A stretch of 6,149 nt of DNA from Candidatus Peregrinibacteria bacterium (GCA_003566255.1 PXEC01000071.1:1-6149); one strand, 5' to 3'; shown: positions 1 to 5,929, numbered from the stretch's first letter. Notes: a model not told the origin generated them from the letters alone. A program made the numbers and translations.

Positions 1-1
1 A

Positions 2-169
2 ATCATAAACCGTAAAACGGAAACCAATATAAAGGGAGTCTTTGGCGCGGGAGATTGTTCCGATGCGGAACTCAAACAAGCGATAACCGGCGCCGCTGAG
101 GGAGTGACCGCATCATACTACGCGTTTCATGTCTGCTCAGGAGAACGCATCTTTCTGAAGAAATTTTAA
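2..169 (+). CDS. trxB: Thioredoxin reductase-like FAD/NAD(P) oxidoreductase, C-terminal end (5' part outside window)
   Basis: The frame starting at base 2 is open to a TAA at 167-169 and gives 55 residues. It reads as the end of a thioredoxin reductase-type flavoprotein. A TNIKGVFGAGD stretch matches the family's T-x-x-x-G-V-F-A-A-G-D motif, whose Asp (bases 53-55) contacts the FAD ribityl chain. It is followed by KQAITGAAEGVTAS, the usual Q-A-x-x-x-G-x-A helix at the end of the FAD domain. Family members use NADPH and FAD to reduce thioredoxin or a related dithiol protein in the cytoplasm. The CxxC redox site and NADPH domain would lie upstream of the window, so a ferredoxin-NADP reductase-like or other TrxB-family flavoprotein cannot be excluded. 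The motif has Gly where Ala is usual (FGAGD). The gene points towards pepA, and its last 11 codons, stop included, overlap the pepA 3' end. No terminator is visible after it. Confidence 0.85.
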   Translation: MINRKTETNIKGVFGAGDCSDAELKQAITGAAEGVTASYYAFHVCSGERIFLKKF

Positions 170-1624
170 GATGGCGCGGAGGCCTTGTGCCGTAGCGCCT
201 TTATGTTCGTAGGGTTTTGGATTTTCCGTAAATGCTGTGCCTCCCGTGTCCATGTGTACCCAGCTGTTTTTTTCCACAAAATTCTCCAAGAAAGCGGCGG
301 CTTTTGCGGTACCGGCTAACCTTCCGGTACCCGGGTCGTAATTTCTGTAATCCGCGACTTCGCTTTCCAATTTCTTCTTAAAATCTTCGTGTATTGGCAA
401 TTCCCACATCAAATCATCCACTTCATCACCGGCTGTTTTTATTCTTTCCAATAAATCCTTATCGTTCCCCAAAATACCGCAATACCTGTCCCCCAACGCG
501 GCCGCCACGGCTCCCGTCAAGGTTGCCATGGTGATCAATGCCGCCGGATTCAGTTCCAATGAATAAGTCAGCGCGTCCGCCAAAACAAGACGCCCTTCCG
601 CGTCCGTATTCGTCACCTCCACGGTCTTGCCGTTCATCATTTTGATTATGTCAGAAGGTCTGTATGCGGTTTCGCTTATCATGTTGGAAACAACAGGCAC
701 TACCCCAACTACATTTCTTTTTATCCCGAGTTTTTTCAAAATCTCAAAAATGCCCATAACAGTGGCAGCTCCCGCCATGTCTTGTTGCATTGTTTCTATT
801 GATCCGCTGGGTTTTAAATTATATCCTCCCGTATCAAAAATCACACCTTTCCCTATAAGGACTATCGGTTTTTCCTTTCTTTTCCCCCCATCATGTTCCA
901 ACACGATGAGCTTTGCTTCATCTTTACTTCCTTGATTTACCGCCAAAATCCCCCCGGCTTTCATCTTCTCCAATTCCTTATTCCCCAAAATTGCTATTTT
1001 ATAGCCGTTTTTTATAGCCATTCTTTCCGCTTCCTTCGCCAGATATTCTCCGTTCACTATGTTGGCGGGGGTGTTTACCAGATCCTTCACGTAGTCCGCC
1101 GCTTCCACTATCAAAGCCGCTTTCTCCACCGCCGCGACCAATTCTTTTTTGTTCTTTTTATTTCCTATGAGAACGTCCACCCTTTTTATTCTCTCCTTCT
1201 TTTCTTCATCCGTTTGCGTCTTGAATTTTGAGGGATTGTAATGGATCATCAAAAATCCCTCCAGGAACTCTTCCAAAAATCCACCGAGCTTTTTCCCGAC
1301 ACATAGGCTGACATCCTCCACTTTGTTTTGCTTGATCTTTTTTGATAGTTCTCCTCCCAGTTCCCGTGCCTTCACGGGAGTAAAATCCGCAATACCCCCC
1401 AGTCCGTCCACAAAAATCTTCCCTTTGAAATCTTTGAAATCGATATACGAAAATAGCGTTTGTTCCTTTTCAGCACTAAAATCTCCATTTTCTATTCTTT
1501 TTCTTATAAAATCTTTTGCCGCTTTTGGAATGTGAGCCGGAAGTTTTTCCAAGTTTTCCTTAAACAAAGGGATTACAATCGCCCCTTCTTTCAGTTTCAG
1601 TTTTGTTTGAACTTTTATTTTCAT
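137..1624 (-). CDS. pepA: Leucyl aminopeptidase, M17 family (cytosol aminopeptidase)
   Basis: The 495-residue protein is about the usual length for M17 and releases N-terminal amino acids from peptides in the cytoplasm using two divalent metals. The C-terminal catalytic domain (from about residue 165) carries the NTPAN segment at 184-188 and the signature NTDAEGRL at 339-346. By spacing with E. coli PepA, the metal ligands are K259, D264, D282, D341 and E343, and the catalytic residues are K271 and R345; all are present with identical spacing. The N-terminal domain (about 1-160) is divergent, as is common. M17 enzymes normally form hexamers. The start is the only reasonable ATG. A GGAG lies only 1 nt before it, too close for an ordinary Shine-Dalgarno site. 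It is the last gene of the cluster, 38 bp after the Nudix gene, and its stop lies inside the convergent trxB-like gene. Some PepA proteins also bind DNA; nothing here shows that. Confidence 0.97.
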   Translation of the reverse strand: MKIKVQTKLKLKEGAIVIPLFKENLEKLPAHIPKAAKDFIRKRIENGDFSAEKEQTLFSYIDFKDFKGKIFVDGLGGIADFTPVKARELGGELSKKIKQNKVEDVSLCVGKKLGGFLEEFLEGFLMIHYNPSKFKTQTDEEKKERIKRVDVLIGNKKNKKELVAAVEKAALIVEAADYVKDLVNTPANIVNGEYLAKEAERMAIKNGYKIAILGNKELEKMKAGGILAVNQGSKDEAKLIVLEHDGGKRKEKPIVLIGKGVIFDTGGYNLKPSGSIETMQQDMAGAATVMGIFEILKKLGIKRNVVGVVPVVSNMISETAYRPSDIIKMMNGKTVEVTNTDAEGRLVLADALTYSLELNPAALITMATLTGAVAAALGDRYCGILGNDKDLLERIKTAGDEVDDLMWELPIHEDFKKKLESEVADYRNYDPGTGRLAGTAKAAAFLENFVEKNSWVHMDTGGTAFTENPKPYEHKGATAQGLRAILKFLQKDAFS

Positions 1625-1662
1625 GCTCCGATTTTATCAGATGAACATGTGAAGTACCAACA

Positions 1663-2100
1663 CTATCTTCCCAAAAAGTTCTTTACCTTTTCCAGAATGT
1701 CTTTTGCGTTTTTGTATGTTAGCTTTTCGTGCGCACTTTCGTACGGGAGCCAACAGGAATCATGGTGTTCATGCGAAAGCCTTATATCCTTCAATTCCGT
1801 TTTCGCCAAGAAAAACACCACCTGCTTGTGGAGAGGGTTGTCTTCTTTGCCGTGCTTATAAGATATTGTTTCACGAAATCCGTCCACGAATTTTATGTCC
1901 GCTATCCCTGTTTCTTCAAGGACCTCACGGGATGCGGTTTCGTGTTCTTTTTCGCCTTCTTCAACATGTCCCTTTGGAAAATCCCAGTGACCTCCCATGT
2001 AGTGCAGGAGGAGATATAAGTTCTCACCATTTTCTTCCCTGAAAAGCACGACTCCGCAGGATTTTTTATCGTATTTTATTTCATTCTCTTCAATTCCCAT
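1663..2100 (-). CDS. Nudix hydrolase, probable bis(5'-nucleosyl)-tetraphosphatase (Ap4A hydrolase type)
   Basis: This 145-residue protein has a perfect Nudix box (G-x5-E-x7-R-E-U-x-E-E-x-G-U) at residues 44-66, with the metal-binding R58-E59 and E62-E63. The WDFPKGHVEEGE stretch leading into the box, together with an N-terminal strand of the GVVLF type and an early LYLLL strand, is typical of asymmetrical Ap4A hydrolases (NUDT2-like). These enzymes cleave Ap4A to ATP and AMP and act in the cytoplasm. The exact substrate is inferred; nucleotide-sugar or RNA 5'-end pyrophosphohydrolase activity is possible, since Nudix substrate range is hard to read from sequence. The ATG at 2098-2100 lies inside the 3' end of rnc, a 25-bp overlap in another frame. 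AAAGGG sits directly against the start with no spacer, so translation probably depends on coupling to rnc. No other plausible start lies nearby downstream. Confidence 0.9.
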   Translation of the reverse strand: MGIEENEIKYDKKSCGVVLFREENGENLYLLLHYMGGHWDFPKGHVEEGEKEHETASREVLEETGIADIKFVDGFRETISYKHGKEDNPLHKQVVFFLAKTELKDIRLSHEHHDSCWLPYESAHEKLTYKNAKDILEKVKNFLGR

Positions 2101-2792
2101 CCCTTTATTTTTAAAGCTTCTTTTGCCGCCGCGTTTTCGGCTTTTTGTTTGCTGGGGCCCGATCCTTTCGCGATCAATTTTTCTCCGATAAAAGCCCCCA
2201 TCGTAAAATTTTTCTTGTGGTCCGGTCCATCCTCATCCAAAACTTCATAATGAGGCGTTACGCCTTCCTTTTCCTGCACTTCTTCCTGAAAACGAGATTT
2301 CGCGTCTATGTGCAGTTCGTTTTCAATAATTTCATCCAGTTTTTTGAGTACAAATTTTTCGATGACTTTTTCGGTTTTTTCGTATCCGTGTTCCAAGTAA
2401 ATCGCTCCTATCAAAGATTCCACCGCGTTCCCCAGAATGTACTTTTTTGTCCTCCCTCCGGACCTTTCTTCTCCCACACTCAACAACAGATATTGTCCTA
2501 AATCCAGTTCCGACCCCACTTCGGCCAAATGTTTACCTTTCACTAAAGCTGACCGATAAGCCGTCATCTGTCCCTCCGTTTGCTCCGGATAATTTTCAAA
2601 AAGATGTTTTGTCGCGACAAGTTCAAGAACGGCATCCCCCAAAAATTCCAATCTTTCGTTGTCTTCTATCCCCTCTCCTCTGTGTTCGTTCAAATAAGAC
2701 CTGTGCGTAAAGGCCCTTTTCAAGAGCTCAAGGTCTTTAAACTTTAAACCGATTTTTTTTTCAAGATCTTTATAATCCTCTTTATTCTTCAT
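2076..2792 (-). CDS. rnc: Ribonuclease III
   Basis: The 238-residue length is close to the norm (E. coli has 226). RNase III cuts double-stranded RNA, notably the 16S and 23S precursor stems in the rRNA transcript, and also trims some mRNAs. The N-terminal endonuclease domain (about 5-150) carries the signature ERLEFLGDAVLE at residues 46-57; E46, E49 and D53 correspond to E. coli E38, E41 and D45. The second acidic motif reads GNAVESLIGA (121-130): E125 corresponds to the essential E117, but N122 (codon AAC) occupies the position of D114. A double-stranded RNA-binding domain spans about 162-230, ending in the basic KGSGPSKQKAENAAAKEAL helix region. The ATG overlaps the end of nusB by 11 bp, and no clear Shine-Dalgarno site precedes it (only A-rich sequence), which suggests translational coupling. 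The product works on the same rRNA pathway as NusB, bL32 and YceD encoded just upstream. Confidence 0.97.
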   Translation of the reverse strand: MKNKEDYKDLEKKIGLKFKDLELLKRAFTHRSYLNEHRGEGIEDNERLEFLGDAVLELVATKHLFENYPEQTEGQMTAYRSALVKGKHLAEVGSELDLGQYLLLSVGEERSGGRTKKYILGNAVESLIGAIYLEHGYEKTEKVIEKFVLKKLDEIIENELHIDAKSRFQEEVQEKEGVTPHYEVLDEDGPDHKKNFTMGAFIGEKLIAKGSGPSKQKAENAAAKEALKIKGWELKRMK

Positions 2793-3198
2793 TTTTGTTG
2801 TCTTTCATTACGCTACTTAGAACGCCGTTTATAAATTTTGGACTGTTCTCATCTCCGAAGTGTTTTGCTATTTCCACTGCTTCGTTTATTGCCACTATCG
2901 GGGGGATCTCTTCATTGAATACTATTTCATATATCCCGACTTCAAGTATCGCTCTGTCCACTCCCGCTATCTTATCCACCGGCCATTCCGGCGCGTATTT
3001 CTCTATCAGTTTAATTATTTTCTTTTTGTTGGCAAGGACTCCCTCCAACGTATCAAACGCGAATTGCCTTTCTGTCAGCCGGGGGGCGAACTCATTCAGT
3101 AAAGACTCCAGCGTTTTCTTCGGATCCGAATCTCTGAATTCGGTCACGAATATTGTCTGCACGACGCAGGTCCTCGCGAGATGTCTGTAACTGGCCAT
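2782..3198 (-). CDS. nusB: Transcription antitermination factor NusB
   Basis: The 138-residue all-helical protein matches NusB in length (E. coli 139) and pattern. It has the N-terminal RHLAR segment (5-9) of the arginine-rich RNA-contact helix, the WPVDKIAGVDRAIL helix (72-85), the iP-x-x-VAINEAVEIAK block (98-112) and the C-terminal FINGVL (122-127). NusB binds boxA RNA with NusE (ribosomal protein uS10) and keeps RNA polymerase from terminating early in rRNA operons. The ATG at 3196-3198 starts 10 bp after the rpmF stop. The upstream sequence has only a weak purine run and includes half of a perfect palindrome (3204-3217). The 3' end overlaps rnc by 11 bp. Grouping with rpmF and rnc fits a ribosome-biogenesis unit. 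Confidence is high, since the two C-terminal motifs are diagnostic. Confidence 0.94.
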   Translation of the reverse strand: MASYRHLARTCVVQTIFVTEFRDSDPKKTLESLLNEFAPRLTERQFAFDTLEGVLANKKKIIKLIEKYAPEWPVDKIAGVDRAILEVGIYEIVFNEEIPPIVAINEAVEIAKHFGDENSPKFINGVLSSVMKDNKNEE

Positions 3199-3203
3199 AT
3201 TTC

Positions 3204-3217
3204 AAAGCTTAAGCTTT
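3204..3217. repeat. Perfect 14-bp palindrome at the rpmF-nusB junction
   Basis: AAAGCTTAAGCTTT is its own reverse complement. It covers the last rpmF codons and stop codon and reaches into the spacer before nusB. In RNA it could form at most a 5-bp stem with a TTAA loop. No U-run follows in the direction of transcription, so it is not an intrinsic terminator. A role in nusB translation is possible but unproven; it may be chance in AT-rich sequence. Confidence 0.4.
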
Positions 3218-3448
3218 TATTTTTGTGATCTTGTCCACTTCCTTCTGCTTGTCTATGACCTGTCTGCCTCTGTATTTACCGCATTCTTTGCAGACCGTGT
3301 GCGTGACACGCTTTTCTCCGCAGTCCGGACAATCTACCAGTTGTGTTCCCTCGGAAAGTTTCTTTAGGACCTTTGTCTTGAAGCTGCCGTACCTTTTCTT
3401 GGTTTTTGACTTGGGCTTCTTCTGTTTTGGAACCGGATGTTTGGCCAT
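3209..3448 (-). CDS. rpmF: Large ribosomal subunit protein bL32, zinc-ribbon type
   Basis: The 79-residue basic protein has a VPKQKKPKSKTKKR N-terminal tail, resembling the A-V-P-K-x-K-x-S tail of bL32, followed by a zinc ribbon with C40, C43, C53 and C56 (CPDCGE ... CKECGKYRGRQV). The C-x2-C...C-x2-C form with H-T-V-C and C-G-x-Y-R-G is characteristic of bL32. It is longer than the usual 55-65 residues because of a few extra N-terminal residues and a charged C-terminal tail after RGRQVI. bL32 sits in the large subunit near the peptidyl transferase region. The four cysteines mean this is the zinc-binding (C+) form. It starts 3 bp after the yceD stop, the classic yceD-rpmF pairing, and has only an AAAAGA-like purine run as ribosome binding site. 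Confidence 0.94.
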   Translation of the reverse strand: MAKHPVPKQKKPKSKTKKRYGSFKTKVLKKLSEGTQLVDCPDCGEKRVTHTVCKECGKYRGRQVIDKQKEVDKITKIKA

Positions 3449-3451
3449 GTT

Positions 3452-3940
3452 TTATTCTTTTAATAGATCTTTTAGAGCTGATAAAGGTTTGTTTTCTTGG
3501 GTTTCATCGACTTTACAGCCGCAATCTTTTTTATTCCTGTCACCTCCGCAAACGGGGCATATACCCTTACAGCCCGTGTAGCATACTGGAATTGATGGAA
3601 AATGCAAGATTATTTCCTGCCTCAGAGGTTCGGTTATATCTATTTTTTGTCTCTTTTGGTCGACGAGGAAAATGTCATTCGGATCTTCCGGAGTTTCAGG
3701 CAGTTCGAAGAAAAATTTTCTTTCCGCGCTGGGAACCTTTACTTTTTTCTTAAAATCCTTCATCTCGACATTGAGCGCGTCTTTTAGTCTCATTATTTCA
3801 ACCCTCCCCTTCACCTCCGATTTAACCGGGATTTCCTCAAAGCTGACGGGCCCCTCGAACGAATAAGAGATCTTCGTCCCCGTTACCTCATCCAACAACT
3901 CCGAAATGTCAAACCTTAGCGGTTGTCTTTTTTTAGTCAT
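3452..3940 (-). CDS. yceD: YceD/DUF177 family protein, 23S rRNA accumulation factor
   Basis: The product is 162 residues from the chosen start. It belongs to DUF177 (YceD): a divergent beta-rich N-terminal part, then a C-terminal block I-D-I-T-E-P-L-R-Q-E-I-x-L-x-F-P, followed by a cysteine cluster. The cysteines are C120, C124, C128, C131, C140 and C142, in the family pattern C-x3-C-K-G-I-C-P-x-C-G-x-D-x-N ... C-x-C, probably a metal site. Members are needed for normal 23S rRNA levels in plants and E. coli; the mechanism is unclear. The near-universal adjacency to rpmF is kept here. I chose the ATG at 3938-3940 because an AGGA lies 5 nt upstream of it. A GTG at 3956-3958 would add six residues and overlap the preceding gene by 8 bp; it is possible but less well supported. 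The conserved FDISELL begins shortly after the chosen start. Confidence 0.88.
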   Translation of the reverse strand: MTKKRQPLRFDISELLDEVTGTKISYSFEGPVSFEEIPVKSEVKGRVEIMRLKDALNVEMKDFKKKVKVPSAERKFFFELPETPEDPNDIFLVDQKRQKIDITEPLRQEIILHFPSIPVCYTGCKGICPVCGGDRNKKDCGCKVDETQENKPLSALKDLLKE

Positions 3941-3945
3941 TTTGT

Positions 3946-3949
3946 TCCT
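3946..3949 (-). promoter_or_regulatory. Shine-Dalgarno site deciding the yceD start
   Basis: AGGA on the minus strand lies 5 nt before the ATG at 3938-3940 and directly after the stop of the upstream gene. It favours this ATG over the in-frame GTG at 3956-3958. It is the best-placed Shine-Dalgarno site in the window. Confidence 0.6.
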
Positions 3950-3950
3950 G

Positions 3951-4667
3951 TTAGTCACGACCTGCCATCATGAACCTTAATATCAGAATGAAAAGATTGA
4001 ATATACTCAAATAAAGTCCGAGTGCCGCCTCTATATATCTGTCTTCAGGATAGAATTTAAGTTTATTGAATTCGTAAGCCGTAAACGCGACAAAAAGTAA
4101 AATCCCCACTCCGGAATACAGTCTTTCCATTGAACTTCCCCAAGGAATAAAAAATCCCATTATCCCGACCACGATCAGTCCGATGAGCCCGAATAACAGA
4201 TAACTTCTCATCCCGCTCAGATTCATCTTTGTTGTCCATCCCAAAAGTCCCGCCGCGCTGAATGTCAAAGCGCTTGCCAAAAGTGCTTTTGAAAGTATCG
4301 CAACTCCTTCCGGACTTGCCGCCACTACCCCTACCAGAGGCGCGGCTGTCACCCCCGTAATAAACGCGAATGTCGCGAACATGAAGCGATTAAGCGGATA
4401 TTTTGTGCTCCACGCGCGTGAAGTAAAGATTATCCCCAATGTTCCTATAAAAAGAATCCACATTAACGCGGGAGCCTGAATGAAATAGTGAAGAAAGTGA
4501 GTGTAAGTTATGTATGTTCCCGCCGCCGCGGTCAAAATGGCCAAAGCGAAAAAAGACATCACTTTTCCGAAAAATGTGGGTTCTATCCCCACTCCTATGC
4601 GTTCCCCCACTCGCTCCGCCACTTGACCTTCATCTCCATACATCCCTCTTTTTTCCGGTTCAAACAT
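3951..4667 (-). CDS. Bax inhibitor-1 family (BI-1/YccA/YetJ, TMBIM) integral membrane protein
   Basis: The 238-residue protein has a short charged N-terminal tail (about 1-30, rich in Glu and Arg) and about seven hydrophobic segments, near residues 33-53, 66-83, 95-116, 122-143, 155-175, 184-200 and 212-233. The final block AALGLYLSIFNLFILILRFM matches the family's signature L-x-L-Y-L-D-x-x-N-L-F-x-x-x-L-R. Bacterial relatives include YetJ, a pH-sensitive calcium leak channel, and E. coli YccA, which modulates the FtsH protease. The function here is not known. The aspartate pair that gates YetJ (D171 and D195) appears to be E199 and S221, so calcium gating need not carry over. The ATG has TGGA 6 nt upstream. 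It is the first gene of the seven-gene cluster, facing alr across an 89-bp spacer with a good promoter. Confidence 0.9.
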   Translation of the reverse strand: MFEPEKRGMYGDEGQVAERVGERIGVGIEPTFFGKVMSFFALAILTAAAGTYITYTHFLHYFIQAPALMWILFIGTLGIIFTSRAWSTKYPLNRFMFATFAFITGVTAAPLVGVVAASPEGVAILSKALLASALTFSAAGLLGWTTKMNLSGMRSYLLFGLIGLIVVGIMGFFIPWGSSMERLYSGVGILLFVAFTAYEFNKLKFYPEDRYIEAALGLYLSIFNLFILILRFMMAGRD

Positions 4668-4705
4668 ATTTTTCCAGGTTAAAATTTATTTTTAAGTCGG
4701 ATTTG

Positions 4706-4730
4706 TATTATAGTTTGAATTTGGTAAACT
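4706..4730 (+). promoter_or_regulatory. Candidate -10 elements for alr-ddl
   Basis: The plus strand has TATTAT at 4706-4711 (or TATAGT at 4709-4714) overlapping the minus-strand TATAAT, with only poor -35 matches upstream. A second option is TGGTAAACT, an extended -10 (TGn at 4722-4724, TAAACT at 4725-4730), with TTGTAT 16 bp upstream. The first would start RNA near 4718 and include an AGGA at 4735-4738; the second would start near 4737. I cannot choose between them. Confidence 0.35.
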
Positions 4731-4735
4731 TTCCA
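4707..4735 (-). promoter_or_regulatory. Sigma-70-type promoter for the seven-gene minus-strand cluster
   Basis: On the minus strand, TGGAAA (4735-4730, 4 of 6 matches to TTGACA) is followed by a 17-bp spacer and a perfect TATAAT (4712-4707). Transcription would start near 4700, leaving a leader of about 33 nt before the ATG at 4667, with TGGA 6 nt before that ATG. No equally good promoter is seen inside the cluster. Position, spacing and the perfect -10 make this convincing, but it is a pattern call only. Confidence 0.6.
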
Positions 4736-4756
4736 GGAAATTTGTATCTTTTTTTC

Positions 4757-5917
4757 ATGGGCCACGATCTAAAATCGGACTTGAACAGAATCGAAATTTC
4801 CAAATCGGCACTTGTGCATAATATTCAAACTTTTCGTCGGCTTGTCGGAGACAAAATTCTTTGTCCGTGCGTTAAATCCAACGCCTACGGACATGGTCTT
4901 GTTGAGTGCGGCCGGATTTTTCTTGAAGCGGGCGCGGACTGGCTGTCCGTTAATTCTCTATATGAGGCTGAAGCATTGAGAGATGCAGGGATAGACGCAC
5001 CGATTTACATTCTGGGATATGTTCCTTTGAACTTTCTTCAGAAAGCCGTTGATCTTGACTGCAGAATGGTCGTCTATAATCGGGAGACCGTTGAAGAATT
5101 GGGGAGAATCGGGAAAAAGGTTCGTGTCCACCTGAAGGTCGAGACCGGAAATAATCGTCAGGGGATAAGTGTTGATGACCTTGTTGATTTCGCAAAATTC
5201 GCAAAAACTTTTGAAAATATTGAACTTGAGGGGCTTTCCACTCATTTCGCCAATATCGAGGACACTACAAAACACGATTTTGCCGGTAAGCAATTGGATA
5301 GATTTATTGAGGCCTGCAAATCTTTGGATATCGCCGGAATAAAAATCCCTATCAGGCATTGCGCAAATTCCGCCGCGACCATTCTTTTTCCGGAAACCCA
5401 TTTTGAGCTTGTGAGAGTTGGAATATCCGCTTACGGAATGTGGCCTTCAAACGAAACGTATGTCTCCTTCACGCAAAAACAGCAGGAAGATTCTTCGCAT
5501 TTGAAAGATTTCAGTTTGAAACCCGCGTTCAAGTGGACATCAAAAATAGTTCAGCTGAAAAATGTTCCAGAAGGAGAATATATAGGCTACGGATGCACAT
5601 ACAGAACAACCAGAAAAACCCGCGTGGCGGTTGTGGGGACCGGGTATTACGACGGGTATGACAGAGGAGTTTCTCACAAGGCCCATGTTTTGGTTAAGGG
5701 GAAGCGAGCTCCGGTTCTGGGGCGGGTGTGCATGAATTTGATGATGGTGGATGTAAGCGATATATCGGATGTGAATATTGAAGATGATGTTGTTTTGATG
5801 GGGACCGATGGGGATGAAAACATTTCCGCGGAGTTGTTTGCCGATTGGGCGGGGACCATAAATTATGAAGTCACCTCAAGGGTGAACGACCGCATTCCGA
5901 GAATCGTAGTTTTGTGA
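4757..5917 (+). CDS. alr: Alanine racemase
   Basis: The 386-residue PLP enzyme interconverts L- and D-alanine in the cytoplasm, supplying D-Ala for peptidoglycan. The N-terminal TIM barrel has the PLP lysine K40 in VKSNAYGHG. Counterparts of Geobacillus Alr residues are K127 (the carbamylated lysine), R134 in T-G-x-N-R-x-G, H163 in THFA, S205 in NSA and R220 in R-V-G-I. The C-terminal beta domain has the catalytic tyrosine Y297 in G-Y-Y-D-G, then GRVCMN, with Asn where many homologues have Asp. The ATG at 4757 begins nine residues before the conserved [10 protein letters not shown]. No Shine-Dalgarno site is properly placed: an AGGA at 4735-4738 is 18 nt away. An in-frame TTG at 4742 would be only 3 nt from that AGGA. 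The open frame runs back to 4514, but that part lies over the oppositely oriented Bax inhibitor gene and has no alr homology. The gene ends with tandem stops, TGA then TAA. Confidence 0.96.
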   Translation: MGHDLKSDLNRIEISKSALVHNIQTFRRLVGDKILCPCVKSNAYGHGLVECGRIFLEAGADWLSVNSLYEAEALRDAGIDAPIYILGYVPLNFLQKAVDLDCRMVVYNRETVEELGRIGKKVRVHLKVETGNNRQGISVDDLVDFAKFAKTFENIELEGLSTHFANIEDTTKHDFAGKQLDRFIEACKSLDIAGIKIPIRHCANSAATILFPETHFELVRVGISAYGMWPSNETYVSFTQKQQEDSSHLKDFSLKPAFKWTSKIVQLKNVPEGEYIGYGCTYRTTRKTRVAVVGTGYYDGYDRGVSHKAHVLVKGKRAPVLGRVCMNLMMVDVSDISDVNIEDDVVLMGTDGDENISAELFADWAGTINYEVTSRVNDRIPRIVVL

Positions 5918-5929
5918 TAAAGTTTCGCC

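Noticed and set aside
1460..1861. Plus-strand open frame of 133 codons
   Set aside because: It is a shadow of pepA and the Nudix gene, rich in Phe, Ser and Cys, with no recognisable motif and no ribosome binding site. The other plus-strand frames over 627-3866 are rejected for the same reasons.
3173..3180. CTCGCGAG palindrome near the start of nusB
   Set aside because: It is an 8-bp palindrome inside the coding sequence of the conserved RHLAR segment, with no partner site or regulatory context.
4514..4756. In-frame 81-codon extension upstream of alr
   Set aside because: It is antisense to the start of the Bax inhibitor gene and crosses the promoter spacer. The translation has no alanine racemase character, and the conserved domain begins just after 4757.
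5188..5210. Short direct repeat TTCGCAAAA-like within alr
   Set aside because: It simply encodes F-A-K-F-A-K in a helix of alanine racemase and has no further copies nearby.
4958..5401. Minus-strand open frame of 147 codons inside alr
   Set aside because: The plus strand carries full alanine racemase motifs throughout this stretch, and the antisense product resembles nothing I know.
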